Assembly (NCBI RefSeq): GCF_000526795.1 | Contig: NZ_JAGT01000001.1 | Coordinates: forward strand, 2,686,501 to 2,750,500 | DNA length: 64,000 nt | Origin: Ruminococcus flavefaciens AE3010 | GTDB lineage: Bacteria; Bacillota; Clostridia; Oscillospirales; Ruminococcaceae | Direction of reading: 5' to 3' | Part shown: piece after piece, positions 16,140 through 24,919 of the stretch | Numbering within the stretch: position 1 is the first letter of the stretch | Layout of the letters: every line of letters starts with the position of its first letter | Made by a program: the position numbers and the translations under genes | Notes under the pieces: model-generated | What the model was told of the DNA's origin: nothing | Seen by the model: only the letters and a program-made list of their open reading frames with translations | Database searches by the model: none

Positions 16140-17279
16140 TTATTTTTTCAGGAAGTCCTCAAAGGCTACAGCCTCGTTTGTGGCGCAGTAAGCGTAGTAC
16201 GTGAGGACAGTGGAGGCGTCCACGGCATTTATCTTGCCGTCCTTGTTGACATCGCAGGAGGCTGTTTCGTCTGCTGTGGGCTTTTCGTCAGAGGTGGAAA
16301 ATCTTGCATAATTGGAAAGTATTATGGAAGCGTCAACGGCGTTTATCTTGCCGTCGCCGTTGGGGTCGCCGAGTGATACGGTCTTTTCGGCGTCAAGAGC
16401 AACAAAGGTGAAGCCTGCGCTTTTGGCTGTGCTTTCATTTGCCAATTTTTCAAGGGTAGAGCCCTTGTAGCCGTAGCAGGTGCATGGAACTCTTTTCTCT
16501 ATAAGCTCGCCGTTCTCGTCTCTGCGTCCTCCGCCGAAGACAAAATCAAGACGGGATTCGATATCGCACTGAGGATTGAGCACGGTGAGCTTCTCCAGAT
16601 TATAGCACTCATGGAACGCCCAACCGTCTATCTTTTTGACAGTTTCGGGGATAGTGAGCTCCTTGAAGCTGTTGCCGCCGAAGCACCAATTTGGCAGCTC
16701 GGTAACGCCCTTGGGGATAGTGACGGATTCCAGAGAGCAGTCACAGAAGCAATTGTCACCAAGAGTTAAAAGTCCATCTGGAAGATCAATTTTTTTTAGT
16801 GAGGTGCAGCCGAAAAAAGCAAATCTGCCTATTTCTGTGACGCCTGAGGGAATGTTTATCTCTTCAAGAGAACGGCAGTCCGAAAATGCGTGTTCGGGTA
16901 TGGACGTGATATTTGCAGGGAGCTTTACTGATCTCAGGTTGGGAGAGCTTGAACACATGTGGCTGCTCAGCGATTTGATAGAGTCGGGAAGAACGATAGA
17001 GGTGATCGTATCCGAGTAAAATGCTCCGTCAAATATATCCGTAACGGGAAGTCCTTCTATCTCGGCAGGGATAACGATATCGCCGCCTTTTTCGCAGTGG
17101 CTGACAACAACGTGGTCGGAAAAGAAGTCGTAGCGGATATCGTCGATGTAGTCGCTGTCCTCGGCTTCCGTCCATGCGTAATATATTGCGTTTGCGTGGA
17201 TAGCTTCAAATGCTGCCGGTGCAAGGCATGCTGTAAGGCAGGCTGCGGTGAGAATTGCGTGTATTTTTGATAACTTCAT
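16140..17279 (-). CDS. Secreted BspA-like leucine-rich repeat protein with C-terminal dockerin
   Basis: The 379-residue protein has a signal peptide (1-30), about eight LRR_5 units (about 55-290; each like LRSVKLPANITSIPEHAFSD) and a C-terminal type I dockerin (about 302-370) with GDPNGDGKINAVDASIILS and CDVNKDGKINAVDASTVLT. BspA repeats mediate protein or glycan binding at the cell surface; the dockerin points to attachment to a cohesin. Its two dockerin loops closely match those of the neighbour at 15352, so both probably use the same cohesin. The AT-rich promoter lies at 17311-17339, and GGAGCG precedes the ATG. Confidence 0.9.
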   Translation of the reverse strand: MKLSKIHAILTAACLTACLAPAAFEAIHANAIYYAWTEAEDSDYIDDIRYDFFSDHVVVSHCEKGGDIVIPAEIEGLPVTDIFDGAFYSDTITSIVLPDSIKSLSSHMCSSSPNLRSVKLPANITSIPEHAFSDCRSLEEINIPSGVTEIGRFAFFGCTSLKKIDLPDGLLTLGDNCFCDCSLESVTIPKGVTELPNWCFGGNSFKELTIPETVKKIDGWAFHECYNLEKLTVLNPQCDIESRLDFVFGGGRRDENGELIEKRVPCTCYGYKGSTLEKLANESTAKSAGFTFVALDAEKTVSLGDPNGDGKINAVDASIILSNYARFSTSDEKPTADETASCDVNKDGKINAVDASTVLTYYAYCATNEAVAFEDFLKK

Positions 17280-17310
17280 AATGACGCTCCTTTTTGCTGT
17301 ATTTTTACAT

Positions 17311-17339
17311 ATTATATCACGGTTCGCAGCAGTTGTCTA
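17311..17339 (-). promoter_or_regulatory. Promoter of the LRR-dockerin gene
   Basis: On the minus strand TAGACA (17339-17334), 17 bases, TATAAT (17316-17311), with TGA before the -10. Confidence 0.75.
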
Positions 17340-17398
17340 TTGATTTTTTGCAAACTTTTTTATGAAAAACACAGACATAGTGCAGTCTTTCCGCAAGC

Positions 17399-17427
17399 TT
17401 GCATTTTTTAACCATATGTGTTATAAT
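17399..17427 (+). promoter_or_regulatory. Promoter of metG
   Basis: TTGCAT (17399-17404), 17 bases, TATAAT (17422-17427), with TGT before the -10. The leader has a short CCGTTTC/GAAACGG hairpin (about 17437-17459) but no T-box or SAM riboswitch motif that I can see. Confidence 0.75.
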
Positions 17428-17489
17428 ATAAGATAACCGTTTCTTTCATTCGGAAACGGAATCTTTACACTCAGATTGGAGCGATTTTT

Positions 17490-19481
17490 ATGTCAAAGAA
17501 ACCCTTTTACATCACAACGCCGATTTATTATCCATCGGGCAATCCCCACATAGGTCACTGCTATACAACAGTTGCCTGCGATTCTATCGCCCGTTATAAG
17601 CGAATGCAGGGCTATGACGTAATGTTCCTCACAGGCACTGACGAGCACGGTCTCAAAATTGAGCAGAAGGCTGCCGAGCAGGGCGTAACTCCCAAGGAGT
17701 ACGTTGACGTCATCGTTGACAGGTTCAAGAACCTGTGGAAATATATGAACATCTCATACGACAGATATATCCGTACCACCGACGACTACCACGTAGAGGC
17801 GGTACAGAAGATATTCAAGGCTCTCTACGACAAGGGCTATATCTACAAGGGCGAGTACTCGGGCAAGTACTGCACTCCCTGTGAGAGCTTCTGGACAGAC
17901 TCTCAGCTTGACGAGAACGGCTGCTGTCCCGAATGTCACAGACCCGTCAAGTACGCCAAGGAAGAGGCATACTTCTTCAAGATGTCACCATTTGCAGAGC
18001 GTATCGAGAAGCTTCTCCTTGAAACTGACTATCTCCGTCCAAAGACAAGAGCTGTTGAGCTGGTAAACAACTTCATCAAGCCCGGTCTGGAGGACCTCTG
18101 CGTATCAAGAACCACATTCAAGTGGGGCGTACCCGTATCATTCGACGACAAGCACGTTGTATACGTGTGGATCGATGCCCTTTCAAACTATATCACAGCT
18201 CTCGGCTATGAGAACTCCGCACACAGCGACTATGAGAAGTACTGGCCTGCCGATGTTCACATGGTAGCAAAGGATATCATGCGTTTCCACGCTATCATCT
18301 GGCCTGCAATGCTCATGGCTCTGGAGCTCCCACTGCCTAAGCACCTTGCAGTACACGGCTATATCACCATGCAGAGCAAGGGCGGCGAGAGCGTTAAGAT
18401 GTCCAAGTCACTGGGCAACGTTGTTGACCCCTTCGTGCTTGGCGAGCGCTACGGCTGCGACTCCATAAGATACCATATCCTCCGTGAGATGGCTCTGGGA
18501 GCAGACAGCTTATTCTCCAACGAAATAATGATAAACCGTATAAACTCTGACCTTGCCAACGGCTTCGGAAACCTTGTTTCACGTACCGTTGCAATGGCTG
18601 ACAAGTACTTCGGCGGAACTCTCCCCACAGACAGGGAGCGCGAGGCTATCGACGACGAGTTTGAGGCAACAGTTACAGGGCTCTGCGCTGAGACTGACAA
18701 GTACATCGACGAGACCAAGCTGAAGCAGGTGCTTGAAGAGATATTCAAGGTAGTCGACCGCGCTAACAAGTACATCGATGAGACCGAGCCGTGGAAGCTG
18801 GGCAAGGACGAGACAAAGAAAGCCCGTCTTGCAGCAGTTCTCTATAATCTCCTTGAAGCTATCCGTGTTACATCTGCGCTTCTTGCACCGTTCATGCCCT
18901 CCACAATGCCAAAGGTATGGGAGCAGATAGGCGCTTCCGCAGCAGATGTTGAGTACGAAAAGCTCAGCAAGTTCGGCGTACTTCCTGCAAACGTAACAGT
19001 TCACAAGGGCGAGATACTCTTCCCGAGAATCGACGTTGACAAGGAGATAGAGGAGCTCAATGCTATCCTCACAAAGAACATGGAAGAGGCAAAGGCAAAG
19101 CTGTCCTCAGAGGAAAAGGGCGAGGCTGCTGCCGAGACCGAGAAGATAGAACTCAAACCCGAGATAACCATTGATGACTTTGCAAAGGTAGAGATAAGAG
19201 TTGCAAAGGTAGTTGCCTGCGAAAAGGTGAAGAAGTCAGACAAGCTCCTCTGCTTGCAGCTTGACGACGGCATGGGCGGACGTCAGGTGGTATCGGGTAT
19301 AGCACAGTACTATACTCCCGAGGACCTTATCGGAAAGAAGCTTCAGCTCATTGCAAACTTAAAGCCTGTAAAGCTGAGAGGTGTTGACAGCAACGGCATG
19401 ATATGTGCCGCAGATACTCCCGACGGAGTAAAGGTGATATTCGTTGACGACAGTATCCCTGTAGGCTCAAAGATAAGGTAG
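17490..19481 (+). CDS. metG: Methionyl-tRNA synthetase
   Basis: The 663-residue class I enzyme charges tRNA-Met with methionine in the cytoplasm. HIGH is at 20-23 (NPHIGHCY) and KMSKS at 303-307. A zinc knuckle of the CxxC...CxxC type lies at about 128-150. The anticodon-binding helical domain spans about 370-520, and a C-terminal Trbp111/EMAP-type tRNA-binding domain (about 555-663) ends in the typical PDGVKVIFVDDSIPVGSKIR. This is the long, dimer-forming form usual in Firmicutes. GGAG lies 9 bases before the ATG. It is transcribed alone and followed by a 180-bp repeat. Confidence 0.98.
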   Translation: MSKKPFYITTPIYYPSGNPHIGHCYTTVACDSIARYKRMQGYDVMFLTGTDEHGLKIEQKAAEQGVTPKEYVDVIVDRFKNLWKYMNISYDRYIRTTDDYHVEAVQKIFKALYDKGYIYKGEYSGKYCTPCESFWTDSQLDENGCCPECHRPVKYAKEEAYFFKMSPFAERIEKLLLETDYLRPKTRAVELVNNFIKPGLEDLCVSRTTFKWGVPVSFDDKHVVYVWIDALSNYITALGYENSAHSDYEKYWPADVHMVAKDIMRFHAIIWPAMLMALELPLPKHLAVHGYITMQSKGGESVKMSKSLGNVVDPFVLGERYGCDSIRYHILREMALGADSLFSNEIMINRINSDLANGFGNLVSRTVAMADKYFGGTLPTDREREAIDDEFEATVTGLCAETDKYIDETKLKQVLEEIFKVVDRANKYIDETEPWKLGKDETKKARLAAVLYNLLEAIRVTSALLAPFMPSTMPKVWEQIGASAADVEYEKLSKFGVLPANVTVHKGEILFPRIDVDKEIEELNAILTKNMEEAKAKLSSEEKGEAAAETEKIELKPEITIDDFAKVEIRVAKVVACEKVKKSDKLLCLQLDDGMGGRQVVSGIAQYYTPEDLIGKKLQLIANLKPVKLRGVDSNGMICAADTPDGVKVIFVDDSIPVGSKIR

Positions 19482-19512
19482 AATGACGCATATAAATTGC
19501 TGAATCTATGCT

Positions 19513-19690
19513 TGGGATTCCAAAGGGAGTATACTCCCTTTGGTCAGGTCAAGGGTTACTCCCCACAGGGTGGGGAGATGTCGCAACGCGACAGAGGGGA
19601 CGGACCCGATTAGGGGGACAGCCCTTGTAGGGTGTGGGGCGAAGCCCCACAGTTATAAAGCGCTCTGCAAGTGAGGGCGTCCCTTAATAA
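19513..19690. repeat. Third, shorter copy of the ~320-bp repeat
   Basis: GGGATTCCAAAGGGAG through the GGTCAGGTCAAGGGTTACTC segment to the CCCGATTAGGGGGACAGCCC segment matches the two full copies near 24494 and 25873 almost base for base. It then has a different GTGGGG...CCCCAC hairpin and the GCAAGTGAGGGCG end. The middle block with AAAAACAGTCCAGTGGACTG is missing. Confidence 0.8.
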
Positions 19691-19710
19691 ACAAAAGTCA
19701 TTGACATCAA

Positions 19711-19736
19711 AAAACTCCGCTGTGAAGCGGAGTTTT
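19711..19736. terminator. Bidirectional terminator
   Basis: AAAACTCCGC (19711-19720) and GCGGAGTTTT (19727-19736) form a perfect 10-bp stem with a 6-base loop. It ends the leftward sigma/anti-sigma operon and can also stop metG read-through. Confidence 0.9.
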
Positions 19737-19765
19737 TCTATTTCACTATATCATTTATTGAGATC

Positions 19766-21631
19766 TCAGTTTTGATGTTTTTTCTGACTTATCAGTTCTT
19801 CGATCTGTTCGACCAGCTTTTCGGGATCCTTGCATCTGTATACACATGATGTTTCTGAATCCGAGTATAAGCCCTGATTGGTGAATACGAATGAAGTCGT
19901 CGCACTGTGACTGTTTATTGTGTATACCTTTACATTGGGGTCATCGGCGGTGATGACAACAGAAAAATATCCAAAGGAGCGAACCTGCTCATCGGAGCTT
20001 ATATCAGGCATCGAGAATTTTTCAGACTTTTCCCATTCTGTGTTTTCAAATATTTCTCTTATAGCATCCGATGAAATGTCGTGGGCCGAGTCTGACATAT
20101 GGGTCGATTCCCAGTCGTTATTCAAAGATTCCGACAATATGTCGACTTTATCATTATTGTTCAGTGAGGAGTTGAGCTCCATTTTAACAAGCTCGTCGTC
20201 AGTGAGAGGTGTCATCTTGCTGCTCATCTCTTTCATTTCTTCTGTCAGCGGCGCGAAATCATCTATACTGTACACTTCGGGGAGAAAGCTTGATTTTTTC
20301 AGATCACCATATATTACTGTTCCGTTGTCGCAGATATATAACATGGCATTATTGTTCTTAATGATGATCGACTCAGTGGTTTTAGTTAAATTCTGCGTCA
20401 TTGCAGTGGACAGTTCCGAATGCCAGCTGCCTGCGTTAAGGACCTTCTGCCAGCTCTCCAGCTCATATTTGCCAATATCATAGCAGGTGCATTCACTCTT
20501 GTTTACATATTTGATGAGAGTTCCGCCCGTACAGCTCAGATCAACGGGGCAGGTAATATTGTCCTGCAGACCGTTCAGTATCTTTTCTACGTCAGAGTAG
20601 TTGTAGGGAGAAAAATGATAGGTCTTTTGCAGAGACTTTCCGCTTTCGCTGTCAATTGTCGAAACAAACGCAATACCCGACGGGTAAAGATCGACCTTGT
20701 AGTCGCCGTCTTCATCACTGAGATAAAATGTTATGGCAAATGTTATGGCGTCCTCGTCGGAGCATTCATAGGACTCGTTATCGGTATACCAGAAGCTGCT
20801 GCTCAGGCATGATGATATAAGCAGAGCCTGATCTTCGCTGACATTGCCCGATTTGTTTTTCATGCTGTAGCGGACGCCGTTAAAGTCAGCCCTTATGCCT
20901 ACAAAATCAGGCATGATAGTTTCATCACCAAAGAGTATATGCTTTATCTCGCCGAACTGCTCAGAGGTCATGGAATACCTTAATACGGTGCTGCGGGAAG
21001 AGTCCAGAAATGCTGTTATATCACCGCTGCTGTAAAAATAAACAGTGATCTGTCTGCCGTCCTTGTAATAAGTGAAGTTTATGGCATCACAGCCGAGCAT
21101 GCCCATACTGCCGACATTGATATCTGATGTTTCGTCGTTTACGATCAGCGGATCGTAGATACTTGTGGAGCTTTCCCAATCGATCTGAGACAGAACATTC
21201 ATAAGCTTATCGGCTGTTTCTGCCGAAGCCGTAGCAGAGATCTCGGTGGTGCAATTCGGAGCGCTGTAAATGAAAAGCAGACCTTCAAGATCTATTGAGC
21301 CGAACGGAAATTCAAATATCTTTCCATAGCTTTCATTAACTTCGGACTCCTCTTCGATCTCGGAATCGATACCGTACTGTTCCTTTGAGTCGAAGTCGTT
21401 CTTTATGCGCAGATATCCGCCGCTTCCAACAGCACCTATAACAGCGATAACGGCAGCTGCTGCGATGTACTTCTTGAAGCCCTTGGTCTCTACGACCTCA
21501 ACGTGGTTTTCGACTTCCTCATATTCATCGTCGGTGAAAGAAGACTCTGAAAGCTTTTTCTCCATTTTTGCGCAGAATTCCGAGCTGAGACGCAGGTCGT
21601 TCAGAGCGTCTTTATAATCTTTACTTGGCAT
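19766..21631 (-). CDS. Single-pass membrane protein, probable anti-sigma factor of the adjacent ECF sigma
   Basis: The 621-residue protein has an acidic cytoplasmic N-terminus (about 1-54), one membrane helix (about 55-75) and a large extracytoplasmic part (about 76-621). The external part shows two or three similar segments with the pattern YxxTSEQFGEIKHIL / YNYSDVEKILNGLQ / YRCKDPEKLVEQIEELI, suggesting an internally repeated beta-alpha sensor domain. It starts inside the 3' end of the sigma gene (31-base overlap) with GAGGAGG upstream, so the two are translationally coupled. Membership in an anti-sigma family is inferred from topology and context; I do not see a zinc-binding HxxxCxxC motif, so it would be a non-ZAS type. 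Confidence 0.7.
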   Translation of the reverse strand: MPSKDYKDALNDLRLSSEFCAKMEKKLSESSFTDDEYEEVENHVEVVETKGFKKYIAAAAVIAVIGAVGSGGYLRIKNDFDSKEQYGIDSEIEEESEVNESYGKIFEFPFGSIDLEGLLFIYSAPNCTTEISATASAETADKLMNVLSQIDWESSTSIYDPLIVNDETSDINVGSMGMLGCDAINFTYYKDGRQITVYFYSSGDITAFLDSSRSTVLRYSMTSEQFGEIKHILFGDETIMPDFVGIRADFNGVRYSMKNKSGNVSEDQALLISSCLSSSFWYTDNESYECSDEDAITFAITFYLSDEDGDYKVDLYPSGIAFVSTIDSESGKSLQKTYHFSPYNYSDVEKILNGLQDNITCPVDLSCTGGTLIKYVNKSECTCYDIGKYELESWQKVLNAGSWHSELSTAMTQNLTKTTESIIIKNNNAMLYICDNGTVIYGDLKKSSFLPEVYSIDDFAPLTEEMKEMSSKMTPLTDDELVKMELNSSLNNNDKVDILSESLNNDWESTHMSDSAHDISSDAIREIFENTEWEKSEKFSMPDISSDEQVRSFGYFSVVITADDPNVKVYTINSHSATTSFVFTNQGLYSDSETSCVYRCKDPEKLVEQIEELISQKKHQN

Positions 21632-22122
21632 AGATCTCCCTCCTCTTCCTTGCTGAGTTCAGCTTTGAGCTTTTCGCGTCCGCGCCTGAGCAGCGAACCC
21701 ACGGTGTTTTCATTTTTCTCTGTGATCGCAGCGATCTCCTTGATACTGTAGCCCTCATAGTAATGCAGGAATATCACCTCTGCATATTTCTTCGGCAGAG
21801 CAGCTATCTGCTGTCGGAGCTCACGGCTTGCAGTATCCATTTCGCATATGACCTCAGAGCCTTCGAGTTCGTCAATGGAGCAGGTCCTGCTGAAGCGGAA
21901 GCTTCTCCGCAGATTCTTGCATTTGTTGATAGTGACACGCAGGAGCCACGCTTTAAGGTGTTCGTCGTCGTTGAAGGTGCGCCGGTCGGTGTGTAATGAA
22001 AGGAAAACGTCCTGAACGATGTCCTCTGCCTCGGCGTAGCTGCCGCTGAACGCGAAAGCAGCGCGCAGAACTGTATTTCCGTATTTTTTGAAAGCATATA
22101 ATGCTGTAGTATCGTTGTTCAT
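21601..22122 (-). CDS. ECF-type RNA polymerase sigma factor
   Basis: The 173-residue protein has region 2 (about 10-80; AEDIVQDVFLSLH and HLKAWLLRVTINKCKN) and region 4 (about 105-160; LPKKYAEVIFLHYYEGYSIKEIAAI then NTVGSLLRRGREKLK), with no region 1.1 or 3. ECF sigmas redirect polymerase to stress or envelope regulons and are held by a membrane anti-sigma factor, here the overlapping downstream gene. AAAGGAGGT precedes the ATG. The 5' region lacks a housekeeping promoter, compatible with autoregulation, but I could not identify an ECF -35/-10 pair with confidence. Confidence 0.93.
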   Translation of the reverse strand: MNNDTTALYAFKKYGNTVLRAAFAFSGSYAEAEDIVQDVFLSLHTDRRTFNDDEHLKAWLLRVTINKCKNLRRSFRFSRTCSIDELEGSEVICEMDTASRELRQQIAALPKKYAEVIFLHYYEGYSIKEIAAITEKNENTVGSLLRRGREKLKAELSKEEEGDLCQVKIIKTL

Positions 22123-22205
22123 TGCTGTGACCTCCTTTCACATATAACACACATGGGAAAGCGGGAATTGTGCAGGGGGAGAAAAAATTTTTTTCTTTGA
22201 AAAAA

Positions 22206-22316
22206 ATTTTTAGTTGAGAGTGAAGAGTTAATGTGTTCGCTTCGCTCACATTATTTGAATAGTGTCGCCGCAGGCGACACCACAACTTTCAACTCTCAAT
22301 TCTAAACTCTCAACTT
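22206..22316. repeat. TTGAGAG-type ~110-bp inverted repeat element (copy 1)
   Basis: The arms are AGTTGAGAGTGAAGAGTT and the complement AACTCTCAATTCTAAACTC. The inside holds TAATGTGTTCGCTTCGCTCA and GTGTCGCCGCAGGCGACAC hairpins. A near-identical element in the opposite orientation lies at 61322-61440. Its right end supplies the TGA stop of ispD (22310-22312). Confidence 0.8.
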
Positions 22317-22984
22317 TGAAGAAGGACTTCTGCAATGGCGATATCCTCGGGAGTGGTTATCTTTATATTGGTGTAGTCGCCTACGGTCATGGCAACCTTG
22401 CCGCCGATAGCTTCTACAAGCTGGCAGTCGTCGGTGAAGTCAAGGCCGTGCTCAAGAGCAAAGTCGATGCCCTCAAAGTAAAGCCTGCGCTTGAATATCT
22501 GAGGGGTCTGAGTGATGTAAAGGGAGCTCCTCGGCGGAGTGTCGATTATAAGACCGCCGTCAACGGTCTTGATAGTGTCCTTTACGGGAACGCCCAAAGT
22601 CGCGCCGCCGAATACGGAAGCGTCCTTGATGACCTTTTCGATGTGCTCGGGCTTTACGAGGGGACGAGCTCCGTCGTGTATCGCTACCAGCTCTGTGTCC
22701 TTGGATATTTTGCGGACTCCGTTGAAAACGCTCTCCTGACGGGTAGAGCCGCCTATGGTGCAGGCAGCGAGCTTGGTTATGCCTGCGGCTTCCGCTTCTG
22801 CCTGAATAGCAGGGATATCGTCCTCACGGGCAACGATGATTATCTCGCTGACGCTCTCGCAGGACTGAAAAGCCTGCATGGTAACGCCTATGACCTTGCG
22901 CTCGCCAAGAGGGAGCAGTATCTTGTTTACTCCGCCCATTCTGGTGGAGTTTCCTGCGCAAACTATAACAACTGATGTTTTCAT
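22310..22984 (-). CDS. ispD: 2-C-methyl-D-erythritol 4-phosphate cytidylyltransferase
   Basis: This 224-residue enzyme catalyses the third step of the MEP isoprenoid pathway, joining CTP and MEP. The nucleotide-binding N-terminus VIVCAGNSTRMGGVNKILLP, ATSVS-equivalent AIHDGARPLV (about 100-109), GVPVKDTIK and the C-terminal TDDCQLVEAIGG are all present. I use the ATG at 22984 because AAAGGAG lies 7 bases upstream; the frame extends 10 codons further without a ribosome site. It lies 17 bases after the GH26-like gene, so they are probably cotranscribed. The final codons come from a repeat element, so the C-terminus may vary between strains. Confidence 0.95.
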   Translation of the reverse strand: MKTSVVIVCAGNSTRMGGVNKILLPLGERKVIGVTMQAFQSCESVSEIIIVAREDDIPAIQAEAEAAGITKLAACTIGGSTRQESVFNGVRKISKDTELVAIHDGARPLVKPEHIEKVIKDASVFGGATLGVPVKDTIKTVDGGLIIDTPPRSSLYITQTPQIFKRRLYFEGIDFALEHGLDFTDDCQLVEAIGGKVAMTVGDYTNIKITTPEDIAIAEVLLQS

Positions 22985-23001
22985 AATTTTCTCCTTTATG
23001 T

Positions 23002-24441
23002 TTAGTCCCTGCACGGTTCGGCAGGAGAGGTTCTTATCCGTATAGTCGGAAGCTTTTCCAGTGTATAATAATAATTGAACATACCGTCGGGCTGTGACAG
23101 GTCGTTCTCGCCTGTTGCAGGTGGAGCGAATATCCTCAGCTCCATATCTGCGGGAGTACTTATCCTGCGCTTATAAAATGCAGGCATAAGGTCGATGAAG
23201 CTTGCTTCGGGTGACTTGTAGAACCACCGTCCGTTAAGCTCTATCATAAGGTTTGAATCGTCCTCGAAGTACAGCTCGCAGAAGCAGGGCTGAGCGTCAA
23301 AATGCAGAGGTATGGCAATGCCCTCAGCGTCCTCGGAGCTGCCCCAGCGAAGCTTCACAGGGAGGGATACCTCGCCGCCTGCAGCCATGGTCGGCATGAA
23401 TCGGGGACGGTTTATTATCTCTCTGTATACGCCGAGAACAGGCTGCTCAACGCCTGTATCGCAGCGGTTCACGTCCTGTATCTCAAGTCCCAGCCTGCCG
23501 CGGTCGCGGAACTGATAAAATGTCACACCACTGAGCCAGTCTGCATTTTCCGAATCTATCATGTCGTAGAAGCGGCGTATGTCCTCAGCCTGTCCGAAAG
23601 CTCCCACCACATTGCCGTCGGAGTTCAGCTCCGATACGAGCATGGGTTTGGGAACGCCGCCGTTAAGGCAGAGGAAGCGCTCATAGCTTCGCTTTATCAT
23701 TTCAAAGATATCACGTACCGAGGTTCGCTGATGAGAGTTTCCGCCCGTCTCAGCAATGTCAAATGGGTGTCCCCAGTGGAGGGAGATGTACTTGTCCACC
23801 GACCATATATCGGTCTCGCGGACAGCCTGAGCGAACTCCTTTTCCCTGACCATTTCTTCGGAGCTGAGGTCTTCCACGCCGCCTATGCAAAGTATAGTCA
23901 GCACATTGGGGGCATGCTCCTTTATGATGTGAACGGCGCGGCAGTAGAAGTCCGCAACCTGCTGATAGGTGGCACGCTTGTTGAACTCGAACCAGTTGCC
24001 CGTAGCCTCGTGATTTATGCGCAGAAAGAGCCTGCCGAATGGGCGGAGGTCGTCACCGATAGCGGCGAGGTGGTCGTCGGACACAAAGGGGTCGATGGTC
24101 AGGGTCAGGATAACGTCCTGACCGTGGCGGCGTATATCGCGCATAGAAGCAAAGGGCTCGCCGTCGGTACTGCCGTTCAGACCGCCCAGATAGGGGAAGT
24201 AGTCGTCGTAGGGGTAGTCCCACTGGAAGCGAGCCTTGGGCATGTCGGGCACCTCTGAAATACGCGCGGGGAACTCCTTGTCCAGCGGATAGTAGCAGTA
24301 CATAAGGCTTACAGCACGGTGAGGTCTGCCAAGCTTTTGCAGTATGTAGTCCTGAGGGACATACTCGCCGCGCTCACTGCCGTCGCCTAAATCAGCGGCG
24401 CACTGCGCCCTGCCAAGTTTTACGGAGAATATATTTTCCAT
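23002..24441 (-). CDS. GH26-like (beta-mannanase clan) glycosidase-type protein, no signal peptide
   Basis: The 479-residue protein has a TIM-barrel-like N-terminal region (about 30-335) and a C-terminal beta-rich domain (about 345-479). The segment RINHEATGNWFEF (H144, E145) resembles the acid/base motif of GH26 mannanases (HExxGxWF), and MLVSELNSDG (E271) fits a nucleophile strand. Usual GH26 enzymes are exported and modular; this one has neither signal peptide nor dockerin and sits upstream of ispD. It could be an intracellular oligosaccharide hydrolase or a catalytically altered relative. The family call is by motif only. GGAGC precedes the ATG, 8 bases away. Confidence 0.6.
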   Translation of the reverse strand: MENIFSVKLGRAQCAADLGDGSERGEYVPQDYILQKLGRPHRAVSLMYCYYPLDKEFPARISEVPDMPKARFQWDYPYDDYFPYLGGLNGSTDGEPFASMRDIRRHGQDVILTLTIDPFVSDDHLAAIGDDLRPFGRLFLRINHEATGNWFEFNKRATYQQVADFYCRAVHIIKEHAPNVLTILCIGGVEDLSSEEMVREKEFAQAVRETDIWSVDKYISLHWGHPFDIAETGGNSHQRTSVRDIFEMIKRSYERFLCLNGGVPKPMLVSELNSDGNVVGAFGQAEDIRRFYDMIDSENADWLSGVTFYQFRDRGRLGLEIQDVNRCDTGVEQPVLGVYREIINRPRFMPTMAAGGEVSLPVKLRWGSSEDAEGIAIPLHFDAQPCFCELYFEDDSNLMIELNGRWFYKSPEASFIDLMPAFYKRRISTPADMELRIFAPPATGENDLSQPDGMFNYYYTLEKLPTIRIRTSPAEPCRD

Positions 24442-24493
24442 ATTAAAGCTCCAAATCTAAACAAAAAATGATTTGTCGAAATTACTTGCCGAG

Positions 24494-24814
24494 CCCATGA
24501 ATGGGATTCCAAAGGGACTGTGTTCCTATGGTCAGGTCAAGGGTTACTCCCCACAGGGTGGGGAGATGTCGCAACGCGACAGAGGGGACGGACCCGATTA
24601 GGGGGACAGCCCTTGCGGGGTTCGGGGCAGCGCCCCGAATACGGCTGGCGCTTCGCAAAGGGTGAATTCAAAAACAGTCCAGTGGACTGTTTTTGAGAGG
24701 GTGACTCCCCACGGTGTGGGGAGATGTCGCGTAGCGACAGAGGGGACGGGCACGATTAGTGCCGCCTTGCAAGTGAAGGCGTTCCCTAACGGGCGGCGAA
24801 ACGCCGCCCCTACA
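24494..24814 (+). repeat. ~320-bp repeat, left inverted copy
   Basis: It runs from CCATGAATGGGATTCCAAAG to ACGCCGCCCCTACA. Blocks in order: GGTCAGGTCAAGGG, CCCCACAGGGTGGGGAG hairpin, GTCGCAACGCGAC hairpin, GGGTTCGGGGC...GCCCCGAATACG hairpin, AAAAACAGTCCAGTGGACTG hairpin, CCCCACGGTGTGGGGAG hairpin, GTCGCGTAGCGAC hairpin. The right copy at 25873-26194 is its reverse complement with roughly 90 percent identity by eye. Confidence 0.9.
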
Positions 24815-24884
24815 TAAGCATTTATATATCTCAATTATAATATAACGCCGAAAAGATGTCAACCTGATATGCGCTGGATCCGAC

Positions 24885-24913
24885 TTGAATTTTTTTGCGG
24901 AAAGTGGTATAAT
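24885..24913 (+). promoter_or_regulatory. Strong promoter of the 6S-like RNA / PHP phosphatase unit
   Basis: TTGAAT (24885-24890), 17 bases, TATAAT (24908-24913), with TGG before the -10. Predicted start is near 24920, at the foot of the rod-shaped RNA. Confidence 0.85.
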
Positions 24914-24919
24914 CTAATT

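Noticed and set aside
17428..17489. T-box or SAM riboswitch in the metG leader
   Set aside because: The leader is only about 60 bases with one small hairpin; no T-box core or S-box motifs are visible.
24598..24862. Overlapping minus-strand frames of 64-78 codons in the long repeat
   Set aside because: They are read-through of hairpin-rich repeat sequence, with the same frames appearing in each copy, no ribosome site and implausible composition.
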